From Streptomyces sp. TLI_235 (GTDB lineage Bacteria > Actinomycetota > Actinomycetes > Streptomycetales > Streptomycetaceae): a stretch of 64,000 nt of DNA. Position numbers and translations under genes: made by a program. The notes under the pieces were generated by a model, which saw only the letters and a program-made list of their open reading frames with translations, was not told the DNA's origin and did no database searches. Location of the stretch: NCBI GenBank assembly GCA_002300355.1, contig NSGV01000003.1, positions 496,001 through 560,000 on the forward strand, read 5' to 3'. This document shows positions 7,495-16,703 of the stretch, piece by piece (position 1 is the stretch's first letter; each line of letters starts with the position of its first letter).

Positions 7495-10400
7495 ACAGAG
7501 AGTGTCCAACCGCAGGGTGGAACTTCACGGCATAGACAGAGAGTGTCCAACCGCAGGGTGGAACTTCACGGCGGTTGCGTCCGTTCCAGGCGTAGTGCAG
7601 CGTGGCGACACCGCGCACGTGCGGGTCGCGCAGGCACTCGTAGATATGGAGTGCGGGCACGTCGGGCCAGGTGCCCATCAGGCGCTCGCTGGTCAGGACG
7701 AAGTCGAGGTCGAGGTCAACGAGGATGCGGCCGAGCCGGCCGTGGGTCGGCTCGTCGACCTTGGCGAAGGCGTCGTCGAGGAGGATCAGTCGGGGCGCCT
7801 GCGGGGCGGTCTCGGCGAGCGTGGTGAAGTACGCGGCGGCGGCCGCGAAGAGTGCGAGGTAGGAGAGGACCCGCTGCTCCCCCTGGCTGAGCCCGGTCCT
7901 CCCGGTGAACTTGCGTCGGCGGGCGGTGGACGCGTCGTCCAGCACCCACGGCTGGAAGGTGAACCACGTCCGGTAGTCGAGCGCGGTCCGCAGGTGCGCG
8001 GCGTAGCCCACGGCCGGGTCGGCGCGGCGGGCGTCCTCGATGCGGCGTTGCAGGATTTCCCTCAGTTGCTCCGTTTGCTCGCGGGTGCGCAGCCCCGAGG
8101 GGCTGCGCAGCAGTTCGACGGCTGCCCGGATGTCCGCGTCGACGGTGTCGGCCAGTCGCCAGTCGAGTTCCACTCCGAGGCCGTGCGAGGTGCGGACGGA
8201 TCGCAGGGTGGTGTTGAGCGCGTCGACCAGCGCTCCCGCGGCGAGCAGTTGGGCGGACAGGTGGTCGCCCAACTCTCCGGTGAGGAAGCGTTGGAAGACC
8301 TCCCGCTCGCGGTCGGTGAGCCGGGCTCGGGCGTCGTCGGCCTGCCTGGCGATGCGTTCGCCGACCAGCGCCACGTCGTGCGGGCCGGTGTCGTCGACGA
8401 GTCGGCAGACCTTGATGCCGTCGGGCTCCTCCAGGGTCGCGTCGTAGCCGCCGGCGAGTTGGTCGCGCAGTTCGTTGAACCGGTTGAGAAGCGCGGTGTC
8501 GGAGACGTCGCGCCGCTCGGGGTCCAGGCCGCGCTGCACCGCCTCGACCAGGGCCTGCAGGGCTCGCAGCCTGGTCCTGGCGTCTTCCTGGATCGGGTCC
8601 GGGACCGCCAGTTCGTCCGTGAGTTCGCCCAGTGCCGCGCCGCGCATGATGTCGGGTGTCGCCAGGGCGGTCCGCAGGGCGCGTCCACACCGGATCACCT
8701 GGGTCTCCTGCGTCTGGAGCTCCTCGCGCCTGGTCCGCTCGTCTAGCTCGCCGCGCACCACGTCGTCGTGCAGGCGCTCGGCCGTGCGCCTCGCCTTGGG
8801 CAGCTCTTCGCCGATCTCGTCGAGGCGCCGGACGATGGTCTGCTCCTTGGCGAGGATGTTCTGCTCGGTCGCTCCGACCGCGCTCTCCAGCGTGGAAATC
8901 TCCCGGCGGGCCTTCGCCAGCTCGTCCGCCCGCCGCGCGTACTCCAGCTCGGCCTCCTCCCGAGCGGTGCGGGCCCGTTCGTAGCTGCGGCGTTCGTCGC
9001 GGTGGGCGGCGAGGTTCTCGGCGGTGGCGTCAACGCGACCGCGCAGTCGTCGGGTGCCGTCGGCCAGGGCCTCCAGCGCGGACCGTACGGTGAGCAGCGC
9101 GTCCCGGTCGGCTGGCAGGTCGTGGGCGGTGGCGGTGGCTTCGGCGCGGCGGCGGGCGTCGACGCAGCCGGAGCGGGCGTCCTGGGCGGTGCGGGCCGCC
9201 GTCGCGGCTTGCTGTCGTAGGCCGGCCGCGACCCGCTCGGTCTCCTCCAGGCGTGCCCAGGCCCCGGTGAGCTGCTGCTCGCGCGGCGGGCGCCGCAGCA
9301 GTTCGAGGTCGTCCTGGCGCTTGGTGAGGTCCGCCAGCTCGGACTGCGCGGCCCGTGCCTGGTCTTCGAGGCCCGCGAGGTGTTCGGTGAGCTCGGCGAT
9401 GCGGCGCAGGCGGGTCTGTGCCCGGACCTCCGCGCCGACGTACTCCGCCACCGGCTTGGTGTGGGCGCCGCCGGTGACGCCGAGCCGCCAGCGGCCGTCC
9501 GTGCTCACCGCTCCGCCCGCTGCCGTGCCGAGTGGGGCACCGGCTGGCACCAGAGCGACGGCCGCCAGGATGCGGGCGACCTGCGCTGCCGTCACACCGC
9601 TGTCGCCGGTGGGCACGGGGTGCAGCACCTCGGCGAGTGACGGGCCGACGACGGGCATGGTGGCGGTGACTACGGTGTCCAGGGTGAGCGGGTCGAGCAG
9701 CATGCCGTCCGCGCCGACCCACGCGTCGAGGACCCCTGATGCCTCCAATGCCGCCTCGATACCGGCTCGTTCCGCCTCGCTCAGCTGCGGGGCGAAGTCG
9801 ACGAGCCGGTACAGCGGGGCGCCAGTACGCAGAGATCGGGGGGCGTCGCGGTGCGGCGGCTTCGGCGGGACCGGGTCGCTGCGCTGTTCCCATTCAGCCT
9901 TCTCGGCGCGGACGGCGTCGAGCGCCCGGGTGAGGTCGTGTGAGCGGAGAGCGGCTCGTTCACGCCGGTCCTCCAGGTCGCGCCGATATGGCTCGAGCGC
10001 CTGGAACGCGGCGGACGTCACCTCCTCGGCGACCGAGACGGGCAGCGTGCGGTCTTCGAAGGACGCTTCCGCGGCGGGGTCGCGTCCTACCGCGGCGCGC
10101 ACGCCGTCGGTGGGTGCCCCCGATCGTTCCTCCAGCCGGTCCGCCCATGCCCCGACCTCGGCCGCGTACGCCGCGCTCGCCGTGACAACCGCCGCTTCGC
10201 GCTCCGCCACCCGGTCTGCCTCGGCCTGGGCCTGCTCCTCCAGGCGTTCGTGCTCGGTGTCCGCCTCCCGCGCCTTCGTTTCGGCCTCGCGCAGCCCGTC
10301 GAGGAGCCCCGCGAGTTCCGAGACGGTACGGAGCCGGGTTTTCACCACCGGTTCGGCGGCGGCGAGTCGGGTGCTCCAGGAGCGCAGGGAGGCCGCTGTC

Positions 10401-11761
10401 CCAGTGGTGTCGAAGGCCTCCACCCGCTCGGTGTGCATCAGGGCGGTGCCACCGCCCGGATCGGTGACCTCCTGCTCGGCCGCCGCGGCGAGCACCGAGG
10501 CGGTGCCGCCGACCGGATCGCCCAGGTGCGCCGGTGCCAGTCCGGACCGCTCGGCCTGCCCGCACAATTCGCGGTGGGCCGCGCCGAGCTCGCGCAGTTG
10601 CCCCGCCGTCCGCACCGCTCCCGCGGTGAGCGCGGACCCGGCGGCCGCTTGCGCGTCGTGGGCCCGCCCGAGCGCCGTGTGGGTGGCCCGGGCCGTCGTC
10701 TGGATCGCCTCCACGGTGCGACGTCGCTCGCCCAGTTCGTGCAGGCTCCGGAAGCCGGAACTCGCCCGCAGGGTGGCGAGGTCTGCCTCAGCCGTCGCGT
10801 GCTCCTGGGTCAGCGCGTCGCGCCGCTCGGCGGCCTCGGCCTCCTCGGTGCGCAGCGCGGTGACCTTCCTGGTGGCCTCTCCGGCGGCGAGCCTGCGCTC
10901 GGCGAGCGTGCGGAGCTCGGCGAGAACCTCGTTCGACCGTCGGCGCAGGGCCCCTTGGAGGTAGCCGCGGTAACTGCCAAGGAACCGGCGCAGCGCCTCA
11001 TCCGTCCGCTCCAGCCGCCCGAGGTCGGTGCGGACGCTGTCGAGGTCGTCGAGGTTGCGGGCGACACTGTCGATCACGTCCTCGTCGAGCGCCGGCAGGG
11101 TCTCACCGAGGACGGTCACCAAGCCGCCGGATTCGATCCGGTCCCCGGTGGTCGGGCGACGCAGTCGGTGCAGCAGCTGGGTGAGGTTGCGGTAGCGGGC
11201 GGCGTCGGCCAGTCCGAACAGTTCGCGGGCCACCCTGGCGCGGTGGTCGGCGGGCCGGTCCAGCACGTTGTCGGCGCCGACGGCGGACCGCAGCCGGTCC
11301 AGCGGCAGCGGCTGCCCGGACTCGACGAGGTCGAGGTCCTCCCCCACGCGCAGTGCGGTCGTGAAGAAGAAGGGCTTGGCCGAGTTGGTGGACTTCGACG
11401 CGCTGACCGCGGCACCGACCGTCAGGTGGTGCTCGGTGCCGTCCTCGTCTACTCGGCGGAACTCGACCCACAGATACCCGAGGCGGTTGGTCTGCTGGAA
11501 GCCATCGAGCATCAACCAGGCCAGTGTGGTACGGCCGGTTCCGGTCGCGTCGAGGGCGCGGGCGTCCGCGTCGAGCAGGTACGGCAGCAGCATCTCCAGG
11601 GCCTTGGACTTGCCCGCGCCGTTCTTCCCGCGCAGCAGCAGGCGGCCGCCGCCGAACAGGAACTCCTGCCGATCGTACTGCCAGACGTTGAGGATCCCGG
11701 CCCGGTTGAGCCTGAAGCGGTGCGGGGCCGTGTGCTGCGGGAGCGGCTGGATCCGGTTCAC
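7439..11761 (-). CDS. jetC: Wadjet-type JetC, SMC/MukB-like ATPase, 3' end replaced by IS3
   Basis: A 1440-residue SMC-like ATPase of the TIGR02680 type. It starts at GTG 11761, overlapping the jetB stop by 4 bp (GTGA). Walker A is GKNGAGKS at residues 45-52. Long coiled-coil arms rich in Arg/Glu/Ala fill about 300-1150, with a hinge-like non-coil part around 680-780. The ATPase completes with signature LSQGEQR (about 1290) and Walker B LILLDDAFAKVD (about 1324). Native sequence ends at residue 1397 (YAWNGRNRR); the following 43 residues are read from the IS3 inverted repeats. The loss is only the extreme C-terminus, so the ATPase could still fold. In Wadjet, JetA, B and C form a condensin-like loop extruder feeding plasmid DNA to JetD; no jetD follows here. 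Confidence 0.88.
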   Translation of the reverse strand: MNRIQPLPQHTAPHRFRLNRAGILNVWQYDRQEFLFGGGRLLLRGKNGAGKSKALEMLLPYLLDADARALDATGTGRTTLAWLMLDGFQQTNRLGYLWVEFRRVDEDGTEHHLTVGAAVSASKSTNSAKPFFFTTALRVGEDLDLVESGQPLPLDRLRSAVGADNVLDRPADHRARVARELFGLADAARYRNLTQLLHRLRRPTTGDRIESGGLVTVLGETLPALDEDVIDSVARNLDDLDSVRTDLGRLERTDEALRRFLGSYRGYLQGALRRRSNEVLAELRTLAERRLAAGEATRKVTALRTEEAEAAERRDALTQEHATAEADLATLRASSGFRSLHELGERRRTVEAIQTTARATHTALGRAHDAQAAAGSALTAGAVRTAGQLRELGAAHRELCGQAERSGLAPAHLGDPVGGTASVLAAAAEQEVTDPGGGTALMHTERVEAFDTTGTAASLRSWSTRLAAAEPVVKTRLRTVSELAGLLDGLREAETKAREADTEHERLEEQAQAEADRVAEREAAVVTASAAYAAEVGAWADRLEERSGAPTDGVRAAVGRDPAAEASFEDRTLPVSVAEEVTSAAFQALEPYRRDLEDRRERAALRSHDLTRALDAVRAEKAEWEQRSDPVPPKPPHRDAPRSLRTGAPLYRLVDFAPQLSEAERAGIEAALEASGVLDAWVGADGMLLDPLTLDTVVTATMPVVGPSLAEVLHPVPTGDSGVTAAQVARILAAVALVPAGAPLGTAAGGAVSTDGRWRLGVTGGAHTKPVAEYVGAEVRAQTRLRRIAELTEHLAGLEDQARAAQSELADLTKRQDDLELLRRPPREQQLTGAWARLEETERVAAGLRQQAATAARTAQDARSGCVDARRRAEATATAHDLPADRDALLTVRSALEALADGTRRLRGRVDATAENLAAHRDERRSYERARTAREEAELEYARRADELAKARREISTLESAVGATEQNILAKEQTIVRRLDEIGEELPKARRTAERLHDDVVRGELDERTRREELQTQETQVIRCGRALRTALATPDIMRGAALGELTDELAVPDPIQEDARTRLRALQALVEAVQRGLDPERRDVSDTALLNRFNELRDQLAGGYDATLEEPDGIKVCRLVDDTGPHDVALVGERIARQADDARARLTDREREVFQRFLTGELGDHLSAQLLAAGALVDALNTTLRSVRTSHGLGVELDWRLADTVDADIRAAVELLRSPSGLRTREQTEQLREILQRRIEDARRADPAVGYAAHLRTALDYRTWFTFQPWVLDDASTARRRKFTGRTGLSQGEQRVLSYLALFAAAAAYFTTLAETAPQAPRLILLDDAFAKVDEPTHGRLGRILVDLDLDFVLTSERLMGTWPDVPALHIYECLRDPHVRGVATLHYAWNGRNRREVPPCGWTLSVYAVKFHPAVGHSLSMPRGCDLAGAAGGFRVA
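7488..7569. repeat. 41-bp tandem duplication of the IS3 right end
   Basis: The last 41 bp of the IS3 element, starting at the end of orfB (GGCATAGACAGAGAGTGTCC...), are present twice in a row (7488-7528, 7529-7569) without a mismatch. Each copy contains a full right inverted repeat. The second copy abuts the jetC sequence. The cause may be slippage or an aberrant IS3 transposition product with two right ends. Confidence 0.9.
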
Positions 11762-13086
11762 GAGGGGGTCTCTCCGTTGCGGTCGATCTGCGGGGCCTGC
11801 CGATCGGCGCGCTTGATCGAGACGGCCGTGGCGTACCGGGCGGCGGCGGCGAGCAGCACCCACTCGCCGGTGGCGCCGGGCCGAGCGGCGGACACGTCGG
11901 TGACCGCTCGGCCGTCGCCGGCCGAGACCTGGTACTGCGGCGGCACCCCGTGGCCGTCGGAGCGCAGCCGGCCTGCTCGGGCCACCAATCGCATGCGGCT
12001 GAGGAGTTCGAGGACGTCAGCGCGCAGGGCGGACGGGTCCTCTAGGTATCCGCGGTGCCAGTTCGCGCGCTGCCCGTACTGGTCGAGCAACTCGTCGATC
12101 AGCTCGCCGACCAGGCCCGGAGGGATCGGCACGCCCACGGTCAGGCGGCCGCCGGTCGCCGGGTGCCCTGCTCCCTCGGGGCGCAGCCGTCTCACCAGGC
12201 GGTCGACCAGGAGCAGCGCGGCCTGCGCGACTGTCCCGGTGCCGGGGAGTTGGAGATCCGTCAGCTCGTCATCCGGGTCGATCATGGCGATGCCCTCCGC
12301 GCGGATCTCGGCTTCCAGGCCGAGCAGTTCGGCGAAGGCCTGGGCCTCTCGCCGCTGGCGGGTGCGTAGCCATTCGCGTTCGGCGTCGGTCAGCTCGTCG
12401 AGATAGACGGCAGGGGTCTCCACCAGCTGCCGGCGCACGTAGGTCCGCGGCCCGCCGAATCCGGGATCGGCGGCGCGCAGGATGAGGTCCGCACCGTCGC
12501 TGCTGTGGCTCAGCGGGCCTGCCGCGATCGAGCGGGCGATGTCCCGGTTGACGGTCAACAGGGCCTCGCCGTCCTGGTCTGCGGTGACCGAGCCGACGCT
12601 TCCCTCGGTTTCGGTCAACGCGCCCCAGGCGACGAGTTGGCGAAGGGCCGCCGCGAGGGTGCGCTTCTCCACCGCCCGGCCGGAGTCGTCGACCACCAGG
12701 CCCGCGTCGGCCGCCGCCGCCCGAAGGTCGGCCACCAACCGGGACAGCAGCAGCTGCTCGGGCGCGGTCACCAGCACGGACAGGGCCAGCGCCAGGTAGG
12801 CGTAGGTGCGTGGAGTGAACGGCGTACCGGTCGAGCGCTCCATCCGGTGCCCGGAGCCTGGTCCGAGGCCTGCCTTGAACAGGCGCGCGTACGACGCCTC
12901 CACCAGTAAGCGGTAGCCCAGGATCTGTTGGAACCGCTGGACCAGCCAGTCCGCGTGCCGGCGCACCAGTGGGAAGGTGTCGGCGTGCGGCCCGTCGGCG
13001 GTGACCAGCGGGTGGCGCAGCAGCAGCCGGGCGGCGCTGCGCCGCTCGGCGGTGAGAGCGACGTCGTGCGAGGAGGGCAGTGCCAT
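11758..13086 (-). CDS. jetB: Wadjet-type JetB (DUF2398/TIGR02678-like)
   Basis: A 442-residue protein starting MALPSSHDVALTAERRSAAR at ATG 13086, which overlaps the jetA stop in TGATG, showing translational coupling. It resembles the TIGR02678 (DUF2398) family that always neighbours the TIGR02677 and TIGR02680 proteins. Recognisable blocks are FPLVRRHADWLVQRFQQILG, FTPRTYAYLALALSVLVTA, AALRQLVAWGALTETEG and VPPQYQVSAGDGRAVTDVSA near the end. By analogy with MukE it is a winged-helix partner of the SMC-like JetC. Length is normal and the frame intact. An in-frame extension to 13302 overlaps jetA and is not used. Confidence 0.87.
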   Translation of the reverse strand: MALPSSHDVALTAERRSAARLLLRHPLVTADGPHADTFPLVRRHADWLVQRFQQILGYRLLVEASYARLFKAGLGPGSGHRMERSTGTPFTPRTYAYLALALSVLVTAPEQLLLSRLVADLRAAAADAGLVVDDSGRAVEKRTLAAALRQLVAWGALTETEGSVGSVTADQDGEALLTVNRDIARSIAAGPLSHSSDGADLILRAADPGFGGPRTYVRRQLVETPAVYLDELTDAEREWLRTRQRREAQAFAELLGLEAEIRAEGIAMIDPDDELTDLQLPGTGTVAQAALLLVDRLVRRLRPEGAGHPATGGRLTVGVPIPPGLVGELIDELLDQYGQRANWHRGYLEDPSALRADVLELLSRMRLVARAGRLRSDGHGVPPQYQVSAGDGRAVTDVSAARPGATGEWVLLAAAARYATAVSIKRADRQAPQIDRNGETPS

Positions 13087-14753
13087 CAGGCGCTTACCTC
13101 CTCGACCGCGTCGCCTTGGCCGGGCCGTTCGGCGGTGGTGATTCCGATCTCCACGTCGTCGACCACCAGGTCTCCGTCTACCGAGCGCAGCACGGTCGTG
13201 CGTCCCGGTACTCGGCGCAGCGTCAGGCGCAGGTCCAGTTCGGCCTCGACAGCCTGGGCGTCCTGCAGGCCGAACCCGTGGGGCGCAGGCGGGTCGGCCC
13301 ACCGCAGCATCGAGTTCCCGAGCGCCGTGGTCAGCAGTTCCAGCAGCAGTGCCATGGCGGGGGCGCTCAGCCGCACCTGACCGAAGCGGCTGGCGACGCT
13401 CCGGAGTTCGTCGGCTGCCTCCTGCCGGGCGGTGGCCTGCTCGCGGGCCGCCGCAAGCAGGCGGGCCTTCTGCTCCGAGTGGTCCTCCACTGCGGCCGCC
13501 CGGCCGCGCGGCGCCCGGCTGCCGCGCTCACGCAGCGCCACCGGCACCTCGACCGTCGGACCGTTCCACCAGCTGACATAGGCCGGCACGGTGCCGTCCG
13601 GGTCCGGGGCGAGGCCGAGGTGCCGTGCGCTGTAGAGCCCGAACGCCGCAACCGCGAGGTCGTGCGCTTCCTCGGGGTCGGCGGCGTCGAACCAAGCCGC
13701 CAGCCGCAGCAGATCCCGGCGGCGCGACATCTCCCCTGCCGCCGAGCGCAGCATCCGCTTGGCGTTGGCCAGCAGCGACTGCAGCGCGCGCAACGTCGCG
13801 TCCCGCAGTTGGTCCACCTGGCTGCCCCGCCCGTCCGTGTCCACGAACCAGTCGCGCAGCGCCTCCCAATCGGCGAGTTCGCGCCCCCGGCTGCGCTGCA
13901 CGCGGATTTCGGGCAGGCCGTCGCCCAGGGCGCCCAACCCCGTGGCGTGCGCGCCGATCAACTTCAACAGTTCCTCCAGGTCTGGCCAGAGCCGGCCTAA
14001 GGTGGCCGCGATCCTGGGCGACCGGAAGGCGACCTCTTCCGTGATCGCCTCCACATAGTCCAGCAGCAGTTCCTTGAACCCCTGGTACTCGGCGCCGTCC
14101 AGGTCGTATCGGGACAGCACCTGGCCGAGGTAGGCGTAGAAGTCCCTTACCGACTCGGCGAATTCGGCGAACTGCACGAACAGCGTGCTGACCTTTTCGA
14201 GCGCCTCCTGCGGATCGGCACCCCCCGGCCGGCCGACGGCAGTGGCGATCTCACGCAACCCGCGGTCGACCAGGGCCAGCAGCTCACTGCTGACCTCGCG
14301 CGCCGCATCGGCGCTCGCCAGCACCTCCTCCGCATCGCGCTGCACCTGCTCGCCAAGCTTCGAGAGCTGGTACCGAGCGCGCGAACGCTGGTACTCGGCA
14401 ATGCTGGCAGCCTTCACGGTGTGACTGCTGCGCAGCAGATTCCCCCACTTCACCAGCTGCTCCAGCCGCGCCGTCACCATATCGGCGCCGGGCTGCCCTT
14501 GCCACGCCGTATCCCGCGCGAGCCTGGCCACCACGTCCGGCACGGCCAGGTCCGCGAGGAGCGTCGAGCAAAAGACCCGCATGACGGCCACGTACTCAAG
14601 GCGCTCGGGGGCGCTCAGATAGGAGTACGCGGCGAGGCGCTGCCAGACGCCGTCACCGGTCGACGACAGCGCAGACGCGGAGTCGGGGAGTTCGTCCGAG
14701 CAGTGCGGGACTGGATGGTCCATGGGGTCGAGGTTACGAGATGCCACCGGCAC
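13086..14753 (-). CDS. jetA: Wadjet-type JetA (DUF2397/TIGR02677-like)
   Basis: A 555-residue kleisin-like subunit of the TIGR02677 (DUF2397) family. Typical sequence: YLSAPERLEYVAVMRVFCST near the N-terminus, LEQLVKWGNLLRSSHT, FYAYLGQVLSRYDLDGAEYQ, FKELLLDYVEAITEEV and, later, LLRLAAWFDAADPEEAHDLA. The start is either GTG 14753 or ATG 14723 (MDHPVPHCSDELPDS); neither has a strong ribosome site. It is the first gene of the jetA-jetB-jetC unit, whose members overlap by 1 and 4 bp. In the family it bridges the SMC heads as MukF does. Intact. Confidence 0.87.
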   Translation of the reverse strand: MPVASRNLDPMDHPVPHCSDELPDSASALSSTGDGVWQRLAAYSYLSAPERLEYVAVMRVFCSTLLADLAVPDVVARLARDTAWQGQPGADMVTARLEQLVKWGNLLRSSHTVKAASIAEYQRSRARYQLSKLGEQVQRDAEEVLASADAAREVSSELLALVDRGLREIATAVGRPGGADPQEALEKVSTLFVQFAEFAESVRDFYAYLGQVLSRYDLDGAEYQGFKELLLDYVEAITEEVAFRSPRIAATLGRLWPDLEELLKLIGAHATGLGALGDGLPEIRVQRSRGRELADWEALRDWFVDTDGRGSQVDQLRDATLRALQSLLANAKRMLRSAAGEMSRRRDLLRLAAWFDAADPEEAHDLAVAAFGLYSARHLGLAPDPDGTVPAYVSWWNGPTVEVPVALRERGSRAPRGRAAAVEDHSEQKARLLAAAREQATARQEAADELRSVASRFGQVRLSAPAMALLLELLTTALGNSMLRWADPPAPHGFGLQDAQAVEAELDLRLTLRRVPGRTTVLRSVDGDLVVDDVEIGITTAERPGQGDAVEEVSA

Positions 14754-15026
14754 CTCAGCCCCGAACCGGGAAAGTCGATCACCCTGCTGCGGCTGCCGGG
14801 TTCAGCTCCCGCGACCTGGCACAGCGGCCAGTGGTCTCTCGGACGGCTCACCGCGCACTACAAGCCGTCAGCGCAATATGGGAGCCGCCCCCGTTGTCGC
14901 CAGTGGGATCGGGGACGACGGGACGTCGATTGCGTGACCTGGTGCTTGAGCGTCTCGCTCGAAGCAAGGGCGTAGAGCTCTTCGCAGAAACTGCCGCATC
15001 AGTGCCTGCTGCGCTCCCGACCTTGG

Positions 15027-15412
15027 TCAGTGGACAGATGGCGGCACGCCAATGAACGTGTCCCCATCCTGGTAGGCGATGCCGATGCCGTGGTCGCCGA
15101 GCAGCTCCTGCAGGTCCTCATCTGGCAGCGACGGCAACAGGACGACCCGCCGCGGTACGTCCGGATGCGCGTCACTGTTCACATACCTGCCATAGTCCAG
15201 CAGCGGCCCGAGCGCCATCCGGACCGCCTCACGACGGTTCGTCCCCTTGAGTTCGTAGAGGACGTGGTCTGTCTCGTCGTAGAGGTCGGTGAGCAGCCTT
15301 GAGGTCTTGCTCTTCACCTGGATCTCGAACCGGCCGACGTTGTGGCCCTTGGCCTTGAGGTGCGCCTCGAATGCGTCGCTGAGGGTTGCTTCGCGGCGCT
15401 CCGCTTCGGTGG
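15027..15412 (-). pseudogene. C-terminal nuclease domain fragment (PD-(D/E)xK-like)
   Basis: Frame without an upstream start; it reads ATLSDAFEAHLKAKGHNVGR, continues VKSKTSRLLTDLYDETDH, then VLYELKGTNRREAVRMALGP LLDYGRYV and ends GIAYQDGDTFIGVPPSVH. The spacing of LYD with YELKG and the following LLDYGRY are the hallmark of the restriction-like fold at the C-terminus of actinobacterial modification-dependent (McrA/MrcB-like) endonucleases. The rest of the enzyme is missing, cut where the next fragment begins at about 15414. It lies upstream of jetA on the same strand, suggesting the remains of a defense island. Confidence 0.55.
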
Positions 15413-15413
15413 C

Positions 15414-15598
15414 GTGATGACCGCGTACCCAGAGTTCTTCGAGGAGCTCGGAAGGGCGCGGGACGCGGAGATTCGGATGGGCGCGTCCGGGGAGTGGCAG
15501 CGGTTCAACGGCATGCTGGCGGGCCTGCTGACCTGGACGCGGCGCGAGGGTCTGCTGCGCGGGCAGCGCAACCGCGTCCTCGAGCCGGTTCTGAGAGG
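15414..15598 (+). pseudogene. 5' fragment of a conserved hypothetical gene cut by IS5
   Basis: Reads MTAYPEFFEELGRARDAEIR and MGASGEWQRFNGMLAGLLTW from ATG 15417. This looks like a genuine small actinobacterial protein of unknown role. The protein-like part ends near 15598, where the IS5-type terminus begins, so the C-terminus has been replaced by insertion-sequence DNA. Confidence 0.45.
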
Positions 15599-16695
15599 GC
15601 GTTTGATGAGAGTAGTTCGCCCTTTATGTCCTAGTAGGTTCCTCGCCAGGTTGGTGTGGTCTCGTCCGTTATGCGCTTGGTGAGGTTGTCGATCGAGGCG
15701 ATGTGGATCATGGCTTCGGAGCTGGCTGGCAGGGTCTCGTAGTCGCGGGTGAGGCGCCTTTTCAGCATGATCCACCCAAGGCTTCGTTCGACCACCCACC
15801 GCCTTTTCACCACGTGAAATCCGGGGACGTCGGACTTCCGGTGAACGACCTCGACGTCGATTCCCAGGCTGGCGCCGTGCTCGACCATGGCGTTCTTGAA
15901 GCCGGTGTCGACCCAGCTTTTGGAGATGCTCGGGTAGGTCTCCTTGGCCTGGTTGAGGAGGTGTATTCCCACGGCGTTCTCGGACAGGCTCGCGGCGGTG
16001 ACGGCCACGGCGAGGATCAGCCCGATGGTGTCGGTGAGGATGCCGCGCTTCCGGCCGACGATTTTCTTCGCGGCGTCGGTTCCCTGGCTGGTCAGGGGCA
16101 CGTTGGTGGAGGTCTTCACGCTCTGGGTGTCGATCACGGATGCTGTCGGCTCGGGGTTGCGTCCCTCCTTCACGCGGGCCAGGCCCGGTCAGGTCGTAGT
16201 TGAGCTGGGCAAATATCCCCTCGTCGCGCCAGGCGGCATAGTAGGCGTAGACGGTGCCGTGGTTCGGGAAGTCGTGCGGGAGGTACTTCCAGGGGATTCC
16301 CGTGCGGTTGACGTAGAGGATCGCGTTGAACACGTCGCGCAGTTCGACCTTTGCCGGCTGTCCGGTGGGCCTGCGGTCGAGCCGGGCTTTCCTCCAGGCC
16401 GTCAGTTTCGGCTCGATCAGGGCCCATCGGGCGTCGGACAGGTCGCTGGGGTACGGCTTCCGCTGGCTCACGGCACAGCGTCTGCATGAACGTGGCGGAA
16501 GACTCCGTTCCGCTGCCTTATCGGCGGTTCTATGACTTCTTCAAACCAGACGGACTTCCAGACGCAGAAGCGGATGAGACGGACAGTCATACTGGCGGTC
16601 GAGGCAAGGACGGACTTCCTATACCGGCCAAAACATCACAATGCGGTCAGGGGTGAAAGCCGCATGACGGAACAGAGCTCTCTAAACGCCCACTG
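15594..16695. mobile_element. IS5-family element
   Basis: The left end near 15594 (GAGAGGGCGTTTGATGAG) and the right end read in reverse near 16695 (CAGTGGGCGTTTAGAGAG) are imperfect inverted repeats around the transposase gene at 15631-16471. I could not identify a clean target duplication. The 220 bp between gene start and right end contain no other gene. Confidence 0.65.
15631..16471 (-). pseudogene. IS5-family transposase in two frames
   Basis: The N-terminal frame from 16471 (MSQRKPYPSDLSDARWALIE) carries the IS5 N-terminal domain through WKYLPHDFPNHGTVYAYYAA W. The second frame continues from LARVKEGRNPEPTASVIDTQ with the catalytic part (DTQSVKTS; GRKRGILTDTIGL; VVERSLGWIMLKRRLTRDYE). 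The frames join at NYDLTG / LARVKEG, where GGGCCTGG has one more C than needed. Some IS5 groups fuse two ORFs by programmed frameshifting; here the site is not an obvious slippery run, so a simple mutation or base-call error is as likely. Confidence 0.8.
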
Positions 16696-16703
16696 AGAGG
16701 ACG

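Larger units (their letters stand above)
4451..7568. mobile_element. IS3-family element split by an ISAzo13 insertion
   Basis: Left terminus TGAAGTTCCACCCTGCGG at 4451; the right terminus gives the same 18 bp in reverse from 7527 and again from 7568, because the last 41 bp are duplicated in tandem. Between them lie orfA (4518-4826) and orfB (6605-7494), separated by the nested ISAzo13 element (4827-6604). The 3 bp outside the ends do not match (GAG against CGG), so the element does not sit in a simple insertion site. Its right end truncates jetC. Confidence 0.85.

Noticed and set aside
11762..11863. Upstream extension of jetC to 11863
   Set aside because: It would overlap jetB by 106 bp and encode an Arg/Pro-rich leader; the GTGA overlap at 11758-11761 is the normal coupling.
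10250..12406. Long plus-strand open frame (718 codons) antisense to jetC/jetB
   Set aside because: Low-complexity Gly/Arg/Val/Gln translation typical of the mirror of a high-GC gene; jetC and jetB on the other strand have clear motifs.
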